Assembly: GCF_035610345.1 (NCBI RefSeq)
Contig: NZ_CP141212.1
Coordinates: 129,976 to 193,975, forward strand
Reading direction: 5' to 3'
DNA from: Sinorhizobium meliloti
Lineage (GTDB): Bacteria > Pseudomonadota > Alphaproteobacteria > Rhizobiales > Rhizobiaceae
Length of the DNA stretch: 64,000 bases
Shown: piece after piece, positions 37,188-45,878 of the stretch
Numbering within the stretch: the first letter of the stretch is position 1
How the letters are laid out: every line of letters starts with the position of its first letter
Notes under the pieces: model-generated
What the model was told of the DNA's origin: nothing
The model's input: the letters and a program-made list of their open reading frames with translations, nothing else
Databases searched by the model: none
Translations under genes and position numbers: made by a program

Positions 37188-38344
37188 CTGCGAAGAAGAC
37201 GATCAGCGGAGCGCGGATTTTCGACGGCATCGACTGGCACGACGGGGCAGCCCTCGTGATCGAGGCGGGACACGTCAAGGCGATTGCGCCGGCGGGAAGC
37301 GTCCCCGCCGGTGGCGAGACCGTCGACGCGCGTGGCCTGCTTCTCGTGCCCGGTTTCATCGATCTGCAGGTGAATGGCGGCGGCGGCGCGCTTCTGAACG
37401 AAGCGCCGACCCTCGAAAGCATCCGGCAGATCTGCGCGGCGCATGCGAAATTCGGCACGACGGCGCTGCTGCCGACCCTGATCACCGACACGCGCGCGGT
37501 CAGGACCGCGGCCATTGCAGCAGGCGTCGAGGCGAAAGCCGCGGCGGTTCCGGGCTTCCTCGGCCTGCATCTCGAAGGCCCGCATCTGTCCGTCGCGCGC
37601 AAGGGGGCTCACGATCCGGCGCTGATCCGCCCGATGGGCGATGACGATCTTGCCGAGATACTCGCTTGCGCAAAGGCGCTCGGCCGTCTGATGCTCACCG
37701 TGGCCCCGGAAAACGCCACCAGGGAGCAGGTGCGGGCGCTGGCCGATGCCGGCGTCGTGGTGAGCCTCGGCCATACCGACGTGGATTACGATACCGCCTG
37801 CGCCTATGCCAAAGCGGGTGCCCGGACCGTCACGCATCTCTTCAACGCCATGAGCGGGCTCGGCCATCGAGAGCCCGGCGTGGTCGGCGCGGCGCTTTCG
37901 ACCGGCACGCTCCACGCGGGCATGATCGCCGATGGTTTTCACGTTCACCCGGCGTCGATGGGCATCGCGCTGCGCGGCAAGAAAGGCCCGGGTCAGATTT
38001 TCCTGGTCACCGACGCCATGTCGCCGATCGGCACCGACCAGACGAGTTTCTTCCTGAACGGACGGGAAATCTTGCGCCAGGGCGGGCGCCTGACGCTTGC
38101 CGACGGCACCCTTGCCGGCGCCGATATCGACATGCTGTCGTCGGTCCGCTTCGTCCACCAAAGGCTTGGTCTCCCGATCGAAGAGGCGGTTCGCATGGCC
38201 TCCGCCTATCCCGCCGACGCCATGGGGATCGCCTCGCACAAGGGCCGGCTCCTGCCTGGTACGGATGCGGACTTCGTGCTGCTCACGCCGGAACTCGCAA
38301 TGAAATCGACCTGGATCGCCGGGGAGGCAGTTTTCGCGGTTTGA
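37184..38344 (+). CDS. nagA: N-acetylglucosamine-6-phosphate deacetylase
   Basis: A 386-residue amidohydrolase that deacetylates GlcNAc-6-P to GlcN-6-P. Seen: PGFIDLQVNGGGG (the NagA variant of the metal motif), the metal-ligand Glu in GLHLEGPHLS, His residues in VSLGHTDVDY and THLFNAMSGL, and the catalytic Asp in LVTDAMSPIGT. Full family length. Last gene of the kinase-regulator-deaminase-deacetylase operon; it converges with cutC across a palindromic repeat. Confidence 0.96.
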   Translation: MTAKKTISGARIFDGIDWHDGAALVIEAGHVKAIAPAGSVPAGGETVDARGLLLVPGFIDLQVNGGGGALLNEAPTLESIRQICAAHAKFGTTALLPTLITDTRAVRTAAIAAGVEAKAAAVPGFLGLHLEGPHLSVARKGAHDPALIRPMGDDDLAEILACAKALGRLMLTVAPENATREQVRALADAGVVVSLGHTDVDYDTACAYAKAGARTVTHLFNAMSGLGHREPGVVGAALSTGTLHAGMIADGFHVHPASMGIALRGKKGPGQIFLVTDAMSPIGTDQTSFFLNGREILRQGGRLTLADGTLAGADIDMLSSVRFVHQRLGLPIEEAVRMASAYPADAMGIASHKGRLLPGTDADFVLLTPELAMKSTWIAGEAVFAV

Positions 38345-38373
38345 GGCAGCTTGGCGGCGCGATACACGGCAAG

Positions 38374-38520
38374 ATGCCCCTCACCCTAACCCTCTCCCCG
38401 CAGGCGGGGAGAGGGTACTTGCCCTATGAAACACGGGCAGTTGTGGCTGGGCAGGCAGTCTCCGCTTGGCCCTTGGCCCCGCCTGCGGGGAGAAGGTGGC
38501 CGGCAGGCCGGATGAGGGGC
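38374..38520. repeat. CTCACCCTAACC-type palindromic repeat, copy 2
   Basis: About 147 bp bounded by GCCCCTCACCC and GGATGAGGGGC. It includes a perfect palindrome CCTCTCCCCGC/GCGGGGAGAGG at 38391-38414 and a second GCCTGCGGGGAGAAGG module. It lies between convergent nagA and cutC and resembles 27733-27838 in reverse. Confidence 0.75.
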
Positions 38521-38545
38521 GGACGCCGGAAGGAAGCCTCACAAC

Positions 38546-39289
38546 TTACGCTCGAATCTTCGCCCCTATGGCATCGAGCCGCGCCCGCATCGCCCTGATC
38601 GTTGCTGCGTCCGTGCGGCGACGCTCCGGCGCGGCGAATCCCATCTCGACGAGGCGCTTGTCTTTAGCCGGCTCAGCAACAGAACAGGACGAATGAACCT
38701 CGGCGACAGCAAGCCTCGGCACGATCGCTCCGACTGTGTCGACGGTGATGCCCGATCCGGGCATGATCGAGAGCCGTCCCGCCGCCAGTTCGATAAGTCT
38801 TTCCAGCGTATCGGCCGCTTCCGGTGCCGTTCTCGCGCCGCCCGAGGTCAGGATGCGTTCGAAGCCGAGATCAGCGGCGATCTCCACCGCCTCGGCGAAA
38901 TCCGGCACCAGATCGAAGGCGCGGTGCAAGGTGAGCCCCAAACCTGACGCATGGCCGGCGAGTTTCGTCAGCATGCGCGCGTCCAGGCGGCCGTCGGCGA
39001 GCGATGCGCCGAGAACCACGCCGGCGAGTCCTGCATGCCGCGCCGCGTCGATGTCGTGTCGCATGACCTCGAGGTCGGCCCTGTCATAGATGAAATCGCC
39101 CGCCCGCGGCCGGATCATCGCATAGACGGGCACCGGCGGTGGAGCGGCGGCGGCCATCAGGCCGGGGCTGGGTGTCAGCCCTCCCGCCCCAAGCGCCGAA
39201 CAAAGTTCGATGCGGTCGGCGCCCCCGGCAACGGCGGCCTCCAGACCATCCGGATCGTCGACGCAGACCTCCAGCAATATGCGGCTCAT
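38546..39289 (-). CDS. cutC: CutC-family TIM-barrel protein
   Basis: A 247-residue CutC protein. Typical sequence: LLEVCVDDPDGLEAAVAGGADRIELCSALGAGGLTPS at the N-terminus, VPVYAMIRPRAGDFIYD, GLTLHRAFD, and RILTSGGARTAPEAAD. Named for copper homeostasis in E. coli, but that role is disputed and the barrel looks enzymatic. Its ATG overlaps the stop of the ROK kinase gene (4 bp). In this setting a role in sugar metabolism is at least as likely as copper handling (inference). Confidence 0.9.
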   Translation of the reverse strand: MSRILLEVCVDDPDGLEAAVAGGADRIELCSALGAGGLTPSPGLMAAAAPPPVPVYAMIRPRAGDFIYDRADLEVMRHDIDAARHAGLAGVVLGASLADGRLDARMLTKLAGHASGLGLTLHRAFDLVPDFAEAVEIAADLGFERILTSGGARTAPEAADTLERLIELAAGRLSIMPGSGITVDTVGAIVPRLAVAEVHSSCSVAEPAKDKRLVEMGFAAPERRRTDAATIRAMRARLDAIGAKIRA

Positions 39290-40197
39290 GCCGATCTCCC
39301 AGCGAAGCCGAGCAGGGCGGCGCCGATCAGGCCGGGCTCCACCCGGCACTCGCCACGCACGACGAGCGGCCGGTCGAAACGCCTGAGGATGCGCGCCCGC
39401 ACCGCCCGGTCGATCTCGGTGAGCAGCGCTTCGGCATTGGAAAGACCGCCGCCCACCGGCACGATCGTCGCCCCGGTGATGTTGATCACGAGCGCCAGCG
39501 GCGAACTCACCAGATCGACGAAGACGTCGATCGTGCGCGCCGCCTCGGCATTTCCGTTCTGCCAGCCTTCGATAATGTCGTGACTGGAGAGCACCTTGCC
39601 GTGGACCGTCTCGTGGAGCCTTTCCAGCCCGCGTGCACCGCCGACCGTATCGACGCAACGGCTCTGGCCGCAGCCGCAGGGAAAGGCCGGTATGTCAATG
39701 GGCGGGTGTCCGGCCGCGGCAGCGACGGCGGGGCCGTGACCCCACTCGCCGGCAAAGCCGCCATCGGCATTGATCAGCCGGCCGTCGATCACTAGTCCGC
39801 CGCCGACGCCGGTGCCGAGGATGGCGCCGAAGACGATGCGATGGCCGCGCCCGGCGCCGACACCGGCCTCGGCAAGCGCGAAACAATCGGCATCGTTGGC
39901 GATCACCACCGGCAGGTGCAGCGCCGCTTCGAGTTCGGCGACGAGCTCACGCCCGTCGATGCAGGGAATGTTGGCGCATTTGATCCGGCGCGTCTCCGGA
40001 TCGATCACCCCGGTGATCGAGATCGCCACCCTTTCGGGCAGGCCGCCCGCTTCGTCGAGCACGGATTCCATCGCCTCGACGAAGCGGCGGAAATCCGTGA
40101 GCGGCGTCGCGCGTCGGGGCAGCGGGAATATCCGCTCCGGCGAATGGGTGATCGCGCCCTTGATCGCCGAGCCGCCGATGTCGAAACAGACGATCAT
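39286..40197 (-). CDS. ROK-family sugar kinase
   Basis: A 303-residue ROK kinase. Seen: ATP motif CFDIGGSAIKGAI, substrate/catalytic motif VVIANDADCFALAEA, GAILGTGVGGGLVIDG, and the ROK zinc motif with CGCGQSRCVDTVGGARGL. ROK members phosphorylate glucose, GlcNAc or ManNAc. It overlaps the amidase by 4 bp upstream and cutC by 4 bp downstream, forming a tight three-gene unit convergent with nagA. It could supply a second amino-sugar kinase activity; the substrate is unproven. Confidence 0.9.
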   Translation of the reverse strand: MIVCFDIGGSAIKGAITHSPERIFPLPRRATPLTDFRRFVEAMESVLDEAGGLPERVAISITGVIDPETRRIKCANIPCIDGRELVAELEAALHLPVVIANDADCFALAEAGVGAGRGHRIVFGAILGTGVGGGLVIDGRLINADGGFAGEWGHGPAVAAAAGHPPIDIPAFPCGCGQSRCVDTVGGARGLERLHETVHGKVLSSHDIIEGWQNGNAEAARTIDVFVDLVSSPLALVINITGATIVPVGGGLSNAEALLTEIDRAVRARILRRFDRPLVVRGECRVEPGLIGAALLGFAGRSA

Positions 40198-41555
40198 GCA
40201 TCGCCCCGGATGGTCGCCTCGGCGGCGAGTGCTGCGGAAAGCAGGCGGTCGTCCTGGTGATGAGGCGCCGAAAGCTGGAAGCCGACCGGCATGCCGGCCG
40301 CACCCGTGCCGCAGGGAAGAGAGACGCCGCAGAAATCCAGGAAGTTGCCGATCGATGTATTGCGCAGCGTCCTGGCATTGACCTTGAAGAAGAGATCGTC
40401 GTCGGCAAGAAGCGGATCGAGCGGCGGCGCCACATGCGGCAGGGTCGGATGCGCAATCAGCTCGCCGGCCCTGATGCTCTCGCCCGCTTCATGGATCAGC
40501 CGGTCGCGGGCGTCGAGGATGGCGATGTAATCGCTGACGGTGATCTTCTCGCCGAGGCGGCTACGGGCGACGACGCGCGGGTCCATGCGCTCTGCTTCAG
40601 GCCCTGCCAACCGTTCCCCGTGCAGCGCGTAGGCCTCTGCCGTCACAAGAGCGCCGTGGCGGGCGGTAAGCTCGAAAATTTCCGCAAAGCTCGGGAAGGC
40701 CTGCCGGCGGACCTTCACGCCCGCCGCTTCGAGGCGCTTGATCGCTTCCTCGAATGCGGTCACGACTTCCGGTTCGGCGTCGTCGAAGACGATCGTCTCG
40801 GGAACGACGATGGAAAGATCGGCGATCTCGGCGCGGCGGATCACCGGCGCGGTCAGTCCATGCATGGCGGCGTCTGCCCAGACTGCATCCTGCACCGTCT
40901 GGCAAAGAGGGCCGAGCGAATCGAGGCTTTGCGCGAGCGGGAAGACGCCTTTCATCGCGTAACGGCCGCGTGTCGCCTTGTAGCCGACGATGCCGGTCAT
41001 CGCCGCCGGGATACGGATCGAGCCGCCGGTGTCGGTGCCGATCGCCAGCGGCACGAGGCCGGCAGCGACCGCAGCGGCGGAACCGGAGGAGGAGCCGCCG
41101 GGAATGCGATGGACATCCGTGGACCTCGGATTGCGCGGCGTGCCGTAATGCGGATTGATGCCGAGCCCGGAGAAGGCGAATTCGCTCATATTGGTCCGCC
41201 CGACGCTGACCATGCCGGCGCTGCCGAGGTTCGCGACCACCGTTGCGTCGGCCGCGGCCGGCGGCCTTTCAGCGAGAACGACGGAACCTGCGGTCGTGAC
41301 ACCGCCGGCAAGATCGAAGAGGTCCTTCCAGGCAACGGGCAGGCCGTCGAGCAGCCCGAGGGAGCGGCCGGTCTTGATGCGCTCGGAGGCCGCCTTCGCT
41401 TCGCGCGCCGCACGCTCCTGCATGAGCGCGACGAAGATCGATCGGTCGGGGTGGTTTTCGATCCGCGTCAGGGTTTCCGCGACAAGCGCGACGGGGTCGA
41501 GCTTGCCGGACTGCGCGAGCACGGCGAGGCTAGCAAGTGTTCGTTGGTTGATCAT
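40194..41555 (-). CDS. amidase-signature family hydrolase
   Basis: A 453-residue amidase with the Ser-Ser-Lys triad: Lys in LPVAWKDLFDLAG (about residue 77), cis-Ser in PGGSSSGSAAAVAAG (about 153) and nucleophile Ser in GTDTGGSIRIPAAM (about 177). It is of GatA/AtzF-like type but stands without gatB or gatC, so it is not the tRNA amidotransferase. The target may be an amide or ureido compound; coupling to a sugar kinase hints at deacylation of an N-acyl sugar or related compound (inference). Confidence 0.9.
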   Translation of the reverse strand: MINQRTLASLAVLAQSGKLDPVALVAETLTRIENHPDRSIFVALMQERAAREAKAASERIKTGRSLGLLDGLPVAWKDLFDLAGGVTTAGSVVLAERPPAAADATVVANLGSAGMVSVGRTNMSEFAFSGLGINPHYGTPRNPRSTDVHRIPGGSSSGSAAAVAAGLVPLAIGTDTGGSIRIPAAMTGIVGYKATRGRYAMKGVFPLAQSLDSLGPLCQTVQDAVWADAAMHGLTAPVIRRAEIADLSIVVPETIVFDDAEPEVVTAFEEAIKRLEAAGVKVRRQAFPSFAEIFELTARHGALVTAEAYALHGERLAGPEAERMDPRVVARSRLGEKITVSDYIAILDARDRLIHEAGESIRAGELIAHPTLPHVAPPLDPLLADDDLFFKVNARTLRNTSIGNFLDFCGVSLPCGTGAAGMPVGFQLSAPHHQDDRLLSAALAAEATIRGDA

Positions 41556-41608
41556 GGTACCTTTTCCCGCTGGCGTTCCAGCGCTCGGATACGACTTTCC
41601 TTCCCCTG

Positions 41609-41719
41609 GATCACGATGTTTTTAGGTCGGGCGACCTGAAAACATGGGCGTGATCGTTTCCAGGAGGTTGAGACGCGGGATCCGGGCGGAAAACCGCACA
41701 CACTTTTCCTCGTCCGGCT
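41609..41719. repeat. 111-bp palindromic mosaic repeat (copy 2 of 2)
   Basis: Closely related to 22238-22348, in the same orientation: GATCACGATGTTTTTAGGTC, CGACCTGAAAACATG, then GTGATCG, GTTGAGACGCGGGATCCGGG and CCGCACACACTTTTCCTCG. It is in the 385-bp gap between divergent amidase and EI24-like genes. The remainder, 41720-41940, shows no recognisable gene and must contain the EI24-gene promoter. Confidence 0.85.
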
Positions 41720-41940
41720 CCAGCATATCGCATTCGTTCGACGCACACGACAATGCCCTCCTCGTTATTCCGATAGAGCAGGCGGGGTGCTTCTGCGATG
41801 GTAAAGCCACCGGCGACTTGGGGGCTGTCGCCACAAAAGGAAACAGCAGCAGGCCCGAAAACCGCCTCCGGCCGGCTTGCCCCTGCCGGCCGCTCTGCCT
41901 ACATGCCTTTCGGTTGCACTTATCGGCCAGGGAGACGGTC

Positions 41941-42675
41941 ATGATTCTCGATGCGGCGCGCCTTGCCTTCGCCAATCTTTTCGCGACGGAGACCCGCACG
42001 GTCTTCTGGAAGGTCATCGGGCTGACGCTGCTGGCGCTCGTCGCGCTCTGGTTCGCGCTGCGCGAGCTCTTCGTCTGGCTTGCCCTGCCCTGGATCGATG
42101 CGCTGATGCCGGGCACACCCGACTGGGCGGGGTGGCTCACTTTCGTCGTCGGGATCTTTGCGAGCCTGGGACTCGCCCTCGCTCTGGCGCTGCTGCTGGC
42201 GCCGGTGACGGCGCTGATTGCCGGCTTCTTCCTCGACGATGTCGCCGAGGTGGTCGAGAAGCGGGACTATCCCGGCGAGGCGCCCGGCACGCCGCTGCCT
42301 CTCGCCGAGGCGATCACCGGTTCGGCGAAATTCCTCGGAGTCGTCATTCTCGGCAACATCGTCGCGCTTTTCCTCCTGTTGGTGCCGGGCGTCAATCTTG
42401 TCGCCTTCTTCCTCGTCAACGGCTACCTGCTCGGTCGGGAGTTCTTCGAGTTCGCCGCCATGCGCCATCGTCCGCCCGCGGAGGCGCGGCTCTTCCGTGC
42501 CAAACATCGCTCGACCGTATTCCTCGCCGGCCTCGTGCTGGCGGCCTTCCTCGCCGTGCCTCTGCTCAACCTGCTGACGCCGCTCTTTGCTGCCGGCATG
42601 ATGGTGCACCTGCACAAGATGCTCTCGGCGCGGGACACCGGTTTTGCGGGCACGGTTGCGGCTGCGAGAAGCTGA
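41941..42675 (+). CDS. EI24/CysZ-like integral membrane protein
   Basis: A 244-residue inner-membrane protein with about four to six TM segments. NLFATETRTVFWKVIGLTLL, then PVTALIAGFFLDDVAEVVEKRDYPG, and VNLVAFFLVNGYLLGREFFEFAAMRH are typical of the EI24 family, which includes the sulfate permease CysZ. The ATG at 41941 follows AGGGAGACGGTC; the longer upstream frame runs into the repeat. Sulfate transport is possible but unproven. slyX follows 76 bp downstream. Confidence 0.83.
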   Translation: MILDAARLAFANLFATETRTVFWKVIGLTLLALVALWFALRELFVWLALPWIDALMPGTPDWAGWLTFVVGIFASLGLALALALLLAPVTALIAGFFLDDVAEVVEKRDYPGEAPGTPLPLAEAITGSAKFLGVVILGNIVALFLLLVPGVNLVAFFLVNGYLLGREFFEFAAMRHRPPAEARLFRAKHRSTVFLAGLVLAAFLAVPLLNLLTPLFAAGMMVHLHKMLSARDTGFAGTVAAARS

Positions 42676-42751
42676 TCGCACCGCGCTCCCTTGACACCCG
42701 GCCGCGCGCCGACATTCTGCGCCCGACTTTGAATCCGACCGACGGAGAAGC

Positions 42752-42964
42752 ATGATGCGCGAAGCAGAAGAGCGGATCACCCGGCTCGAAGAGACGGTGG
42801 CTCATCAATTGAAGACCATCGAGGAGCTTTCGGACCAACTGGCGGAGCAATGGAAGGTGGTCGAGCAGACGCGCGCCAAGCTCGATCGTCTGACGGAACG
42901 GTTCCTGAGCCTCGAAGAACAGGCGCAAGATGCGACTCCGGTGACGCGCCCGCCGCATTATTGA
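42752..42964 (+). CDS. slyX: SlyX-family small coiled-coil protein
   Basis: A 70-residue protein that is almost entirely coiled coil (RITRLEETVAHQLKTIEEL, then DQLAEQWKVVEQTRAKLDRL) and ends in the diagnostic RPPHY C-terminus of SlyX. Length and ending match the family. Its function is unknown in general. The ATG at 42752 or 42755 could be the start; GGAGAAGC precedes them. A bidirectional terminator follows. Confidence 0.88.
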   Translation: MMREAEERITRLEETVAHQLKTIEELSDQLAEQWKVVEQTRAKLDRLTERFLSLEEQAQDATPVTRPPHY

Positions 42965-42980
42965 TGCCTCTTGATCCCAC

Positions 42981-43015
42981 AAAAAAGCCTCCGGTCGCAT
43001 GAACCGGAGGCTTTT
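42981..43015. terminator. bidirectional terminator between slyX and the BMP gene
   Basis: AAAAGCCTCCGGT and ACCGGAGGCTTTT pair around a short loop, giving an A-run at one side and T-run at the other. It suits both converging genes. Confidence 0.9.
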
Positions 43016-43038
43016 GAATAAGGTCAGATGTGCGACGA

Positions 43039-44031
43039 TCAGTACGGGCAGGTCTCGTCGGTCATATAGTCGTGAACCTGGACCTTGCCGGCGATGATGT
43101 CTGCCTTCACTTTCTCGACCGCTTCCTTCATTTCCGGCGTGATCAGCGCCTGATTGTGCTCGTCGAGCGCGTAGCCGACTCCGTCTTCCTTGAGACCGAG
43201 ATTGGAGATGCCGAATTCGAACTTGTCGTCCTTCGCGGCCATGAAGGAGTCGTAGACGGCGACGTCGACGCGCTTCAGCATGGATGTCAGCACCTTGCCC
43301 GGCTGCAGCATGTTCTGGTTGGAATCGACACCGATTCCGAGCTTGCCCGCATCCGCTGCCGCCTGCAGCACGCCCACGCCGGTGCCGCCGGCGGCATGAT
43401 AGACGACGTCGGAGCCCTGATCGATCTGCGACTTGGCGATCTCGCCGCCCTTGACCGGGTCGTTCCATGCATCGGGCGTGGTGCCGGTGTAAGCTTCGAG
43501 CACCTTTACGTCCTCACCGGTCGACTTGGCGCCGCCGACATAGCCGCAGGCGAATTTGTGGATCAGCGGGATGTCCATGCCGCCGACGAAGCTGACCGTC
43601 TTGGTCTTGGAGGCGAGGCCGGCAAGAACGCCGACGAGATATGAGCCTTCCTGCTCCTTGAAGACAATCGATTTGACGTTGGGTTTTTCGACAACCATGT
43701 CGATGATCGCGAACTTGGTGTCCGGATATTCGCCGGCGAGCTTCTCGAGCGACGCGGCCCAGTTGAAGCCGGCCATGACGATCGGGCTGTTGCCGTCGCT
43801 GGCGAAGCGGCGCAGCGCCTGTTCGCGCTGGGCGTCGTTGGCGATCTCGAACTCGCGATATTCGATGCCGGTTTCGGCCTTGAACTTTTCGGCTCCGTTG
43901 AAGGCCGCTTCGTTGAAGGATTTGTCGAACTTTCCGCCGAGGTCGTAGATGATCGCCGGCTTGATGTCGGCGGCCAATGCCGTCGCGGACATCATCGAGA
44001 ATGCAAAAAGACCGAGAATGGTTTTTTTCAT
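43039..44031 (-). CDS. BMP-family ABC transporter substrate-binding protein
   Basis: A 330-residue periplasmic protein with a signal peptide (MKKTILGLFAFSMMSATALA). The mature part IKPAIIYDLGGKFDKSFNEAAFNGAEKF and VSFVGGMDIPLIHKFACGYVGGAK are characteristic of the basic membrane protein/PnrA family, which binds nucleosides or purines. No permease or ATPase gene lies next to it, so it works with a transporter encoded elsewhere or is an orphan. Intrinsic terminator downstream; own promoter in 44032-44150. Confidence 0.9.
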   Translation of the reverse strand: MKKTILGLFAFSMMSATALAADIKPAIIYDLGGKFDKSFNEAAFNGAEKFKAETGIEYREFEIANDAQREQALRRFASDGNSPIVMAGFNWAASLEKLAGEYPDTKFAIIDMVVEKPNVKSIVFKEQEGSYLVGVLAGLASKTKTVSFVGGMDIPLIHKFACGYVGGAKSTGEDVKVLEAYTGTTPDAWNDPVKGGEIAKSQIDQGSDVVYHAAGGTGVGVLQAAADAGKLGIGVDSNQNMLQPGKVLTSMLKRVDVAVYDSFMAAKDDKFEFGISNLGLKEDGVGYALDEHNQALITPEMKEAVEKVKADIIAGKVQVHDYMTDETCPY

Positions 44032-44153
44032 TGTAAAGCCCTGTTGTCGCTATTGATCTTTTCGGGTCTTCCGCCGGTCCCGAACGGGGCCCCCACCGCG
44101 GAACCCGCCCCTCTCTTTAAGGCTTGGGTGGGCGCATCCTTGCACGGCTTCGG

Positions 44154-44181
44154 CAAAAAAACATCCAAATTTTTTCGGATG
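44154..44181 (-). terminator. weak second terminator-like hairpin downstream of msrA
   Basis: On the minus strand CATCC pairs with GGATG around an A/T-rich loop, followed by a run of eight T. It is about 60 bp beyond the stronger palindrome terminator, and just upstream of the BMP gene. Confidence 0.45.
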
Positions 44182-44233
44182 GTAAAAAAGCGATCCGGCC
44201 GCCGAACTGGCCGGCGGAGCCGGCTCACGGTGC

Positions 44234-44266
44234 AAAAAAAGGGGTGCGGACATATGTCCGCACCCC
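44234..44266 (-). terminator. strong intrinsic terminator after msrA
   Basis: A perfect 26-bp palindrome at 44241-44266 (left arm GGGGTGCGGACAT) followed on the minus strand by seven T. It lies about 50 bp after the msrA stop codon. Confidence 0.92.
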
Positions 44267-44317
44267 GTTCGATCCTAAGCATGTCGAGAGCGTCGGCTTC
44301 GACGCGCCGCGGAACGG

Positions 44318-44971
<654 letters not shown>

Positions 44972-45023
44972 CTGAGGCTCCTTTCGTCAGCGCTCGTGGG
45001 AGCAAGCCGCGCGGCTCCGGCGC

Positions 45024-45341
45024 TCAGGCGGCAAAGCGCCCGGCAGCGGGTTTCTTCCTGTATCCGGCCATCCACAGGAGGAGGGCGAGGACGAGGAATA
45101 CGGCAAAGGCGGGCTGCGCCAGAATCCAGTGCAGCGCCCTGAGCCACATTGCAGGCCCGGCGCCGGTCCGCTGCAGCGACTGAATCCAGTTCAGCTGGTC
45201 GGATCCGATCGCCGCTATGCCGTCGGCAAGCGAAGTGATGACCGGCTCCGACGCCGCTACCGACTGAATGGAATCGATCGTCCCTGCAAAGACCGCAGCC
45301 ATCAGCGCCAGAAAGCTCGCAAACCGAAGCAGCAACCGCAT
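45024..45341 (-). CDS. small hypothetical membrane protein
   Basis: A 105-residue protein with a hydrophobic N-terminus ([19 protein letters not shown]) and a second TM segment near the C-terminus ([19 protein letters not shown]) followed by a basic tail [13 protein letters not shown]. Between them is a short soluble stretch rich in Ser/Asp ([20 protein letters not shown]). I recognise no family function; it looks like a conserved rhizobial small inner-membrane protein. The ATG at 45341 follows AAAGGGGGGAGCGG and is preferred to an upstream in-frame ATG. Confidence 0.65.
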   Translation of the reverse strand: MRLLLRFASFLALMAAVFAGTIDSIQSVAASEPVITSLADGIAAIGSDQLNWIQSLQRTGAGPAMWLRALHWILAQPAFAVFLVLALLLWMAGYRKKPAAGRFAA

Positions 45342-45456
45342 CCGCTCCCCCCTTTCGGCTCGTCCTGCGCAAGAGATAGGCGCAAGGGCGGGCAAGCGCA
45401 ATGGCGGGTCATCCGCAGCAGCTTTCACGGCCTGTCAATAATATGTCAGAAACCAG

Positions 45457-45486
45457 TTGATCCCGCGCACATCATCGGTATATATC
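45457..45486 (+). promoter_or_regulatory. candidate sigma-70 promoter of tRNA-Ser
   Basis: TTGATC at 45457-45462 and TATATC at 45481-45486, spaced by 18 bp, about 85 bp before the tRNA 5' end. Confidence 0.45.
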
Positions 45487-45571
45487 GCGCCCGTCTCCCG
45501 GTTTCACCGGTGACGCGGAGAAGCTTCGCTTTTCCCCATCCAGCCGGATCGACCGCCGGCTGCAGAAGGAT

Positions 45572-45661
45572 GGACAGGTGGCCGAGTGGTTGAAGGCGCA
45601 CGCCTGGAACGCGTGTATACGTGAAAGCGTATCGAGGGTTCGAATCCCTCTCTGTCCGCCA
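45572..45661 (+). tRNA. tRNA-Ser(GGA)
   Basis: A 90-nt class II tRNA with the long variable arm expected for serine. Acceptor stem GGACAGG pairs with the 3' CTGTCC; the anticodon stem-loop is CACGC-CTGGAAC-GCGTG, anticodon GGA (reads UCC and UCU). T arm GAGGG-TTCGAAT-CCCTC, and CCA is encoded at 45659-45661. No integrase or attachment-site duplication is seen next to it. Confidence 0.96.
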
Positions 45662-45878
45662 TCAGCCGCCGATTGTCCTCTATAGTGCGACACTGCCGCC
45701 GATGGCCGCATCATCATCAAGCTGCATACGCACATCGCCTACCACTGCCGTTCCTATGCTACAGCCCGACGTCTGCGACGCTCGTGATCGACCGTGTTGT
45801 CGGTGACGGACCAGTCGTCGAACGCAGCCGGCAGGGTTCCCGCCACTGACGAAGCAAGATGGTGCCGACAGCCATACC

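Noticed and set aside
38345..38698. Plus-strand frame 38466-38696 between nagA and cutC
   Set aside because: It runs through the palindromic repeat and into the antisense of cutC; no coding features.
40194..41555. GatA subunit of Glu-tRNA(Gln) amidotransferase
   Set aside because: No gatB or gatC nearby, and the gene is coupled to a sugar kinase and cutC; the general amidase family fits better.
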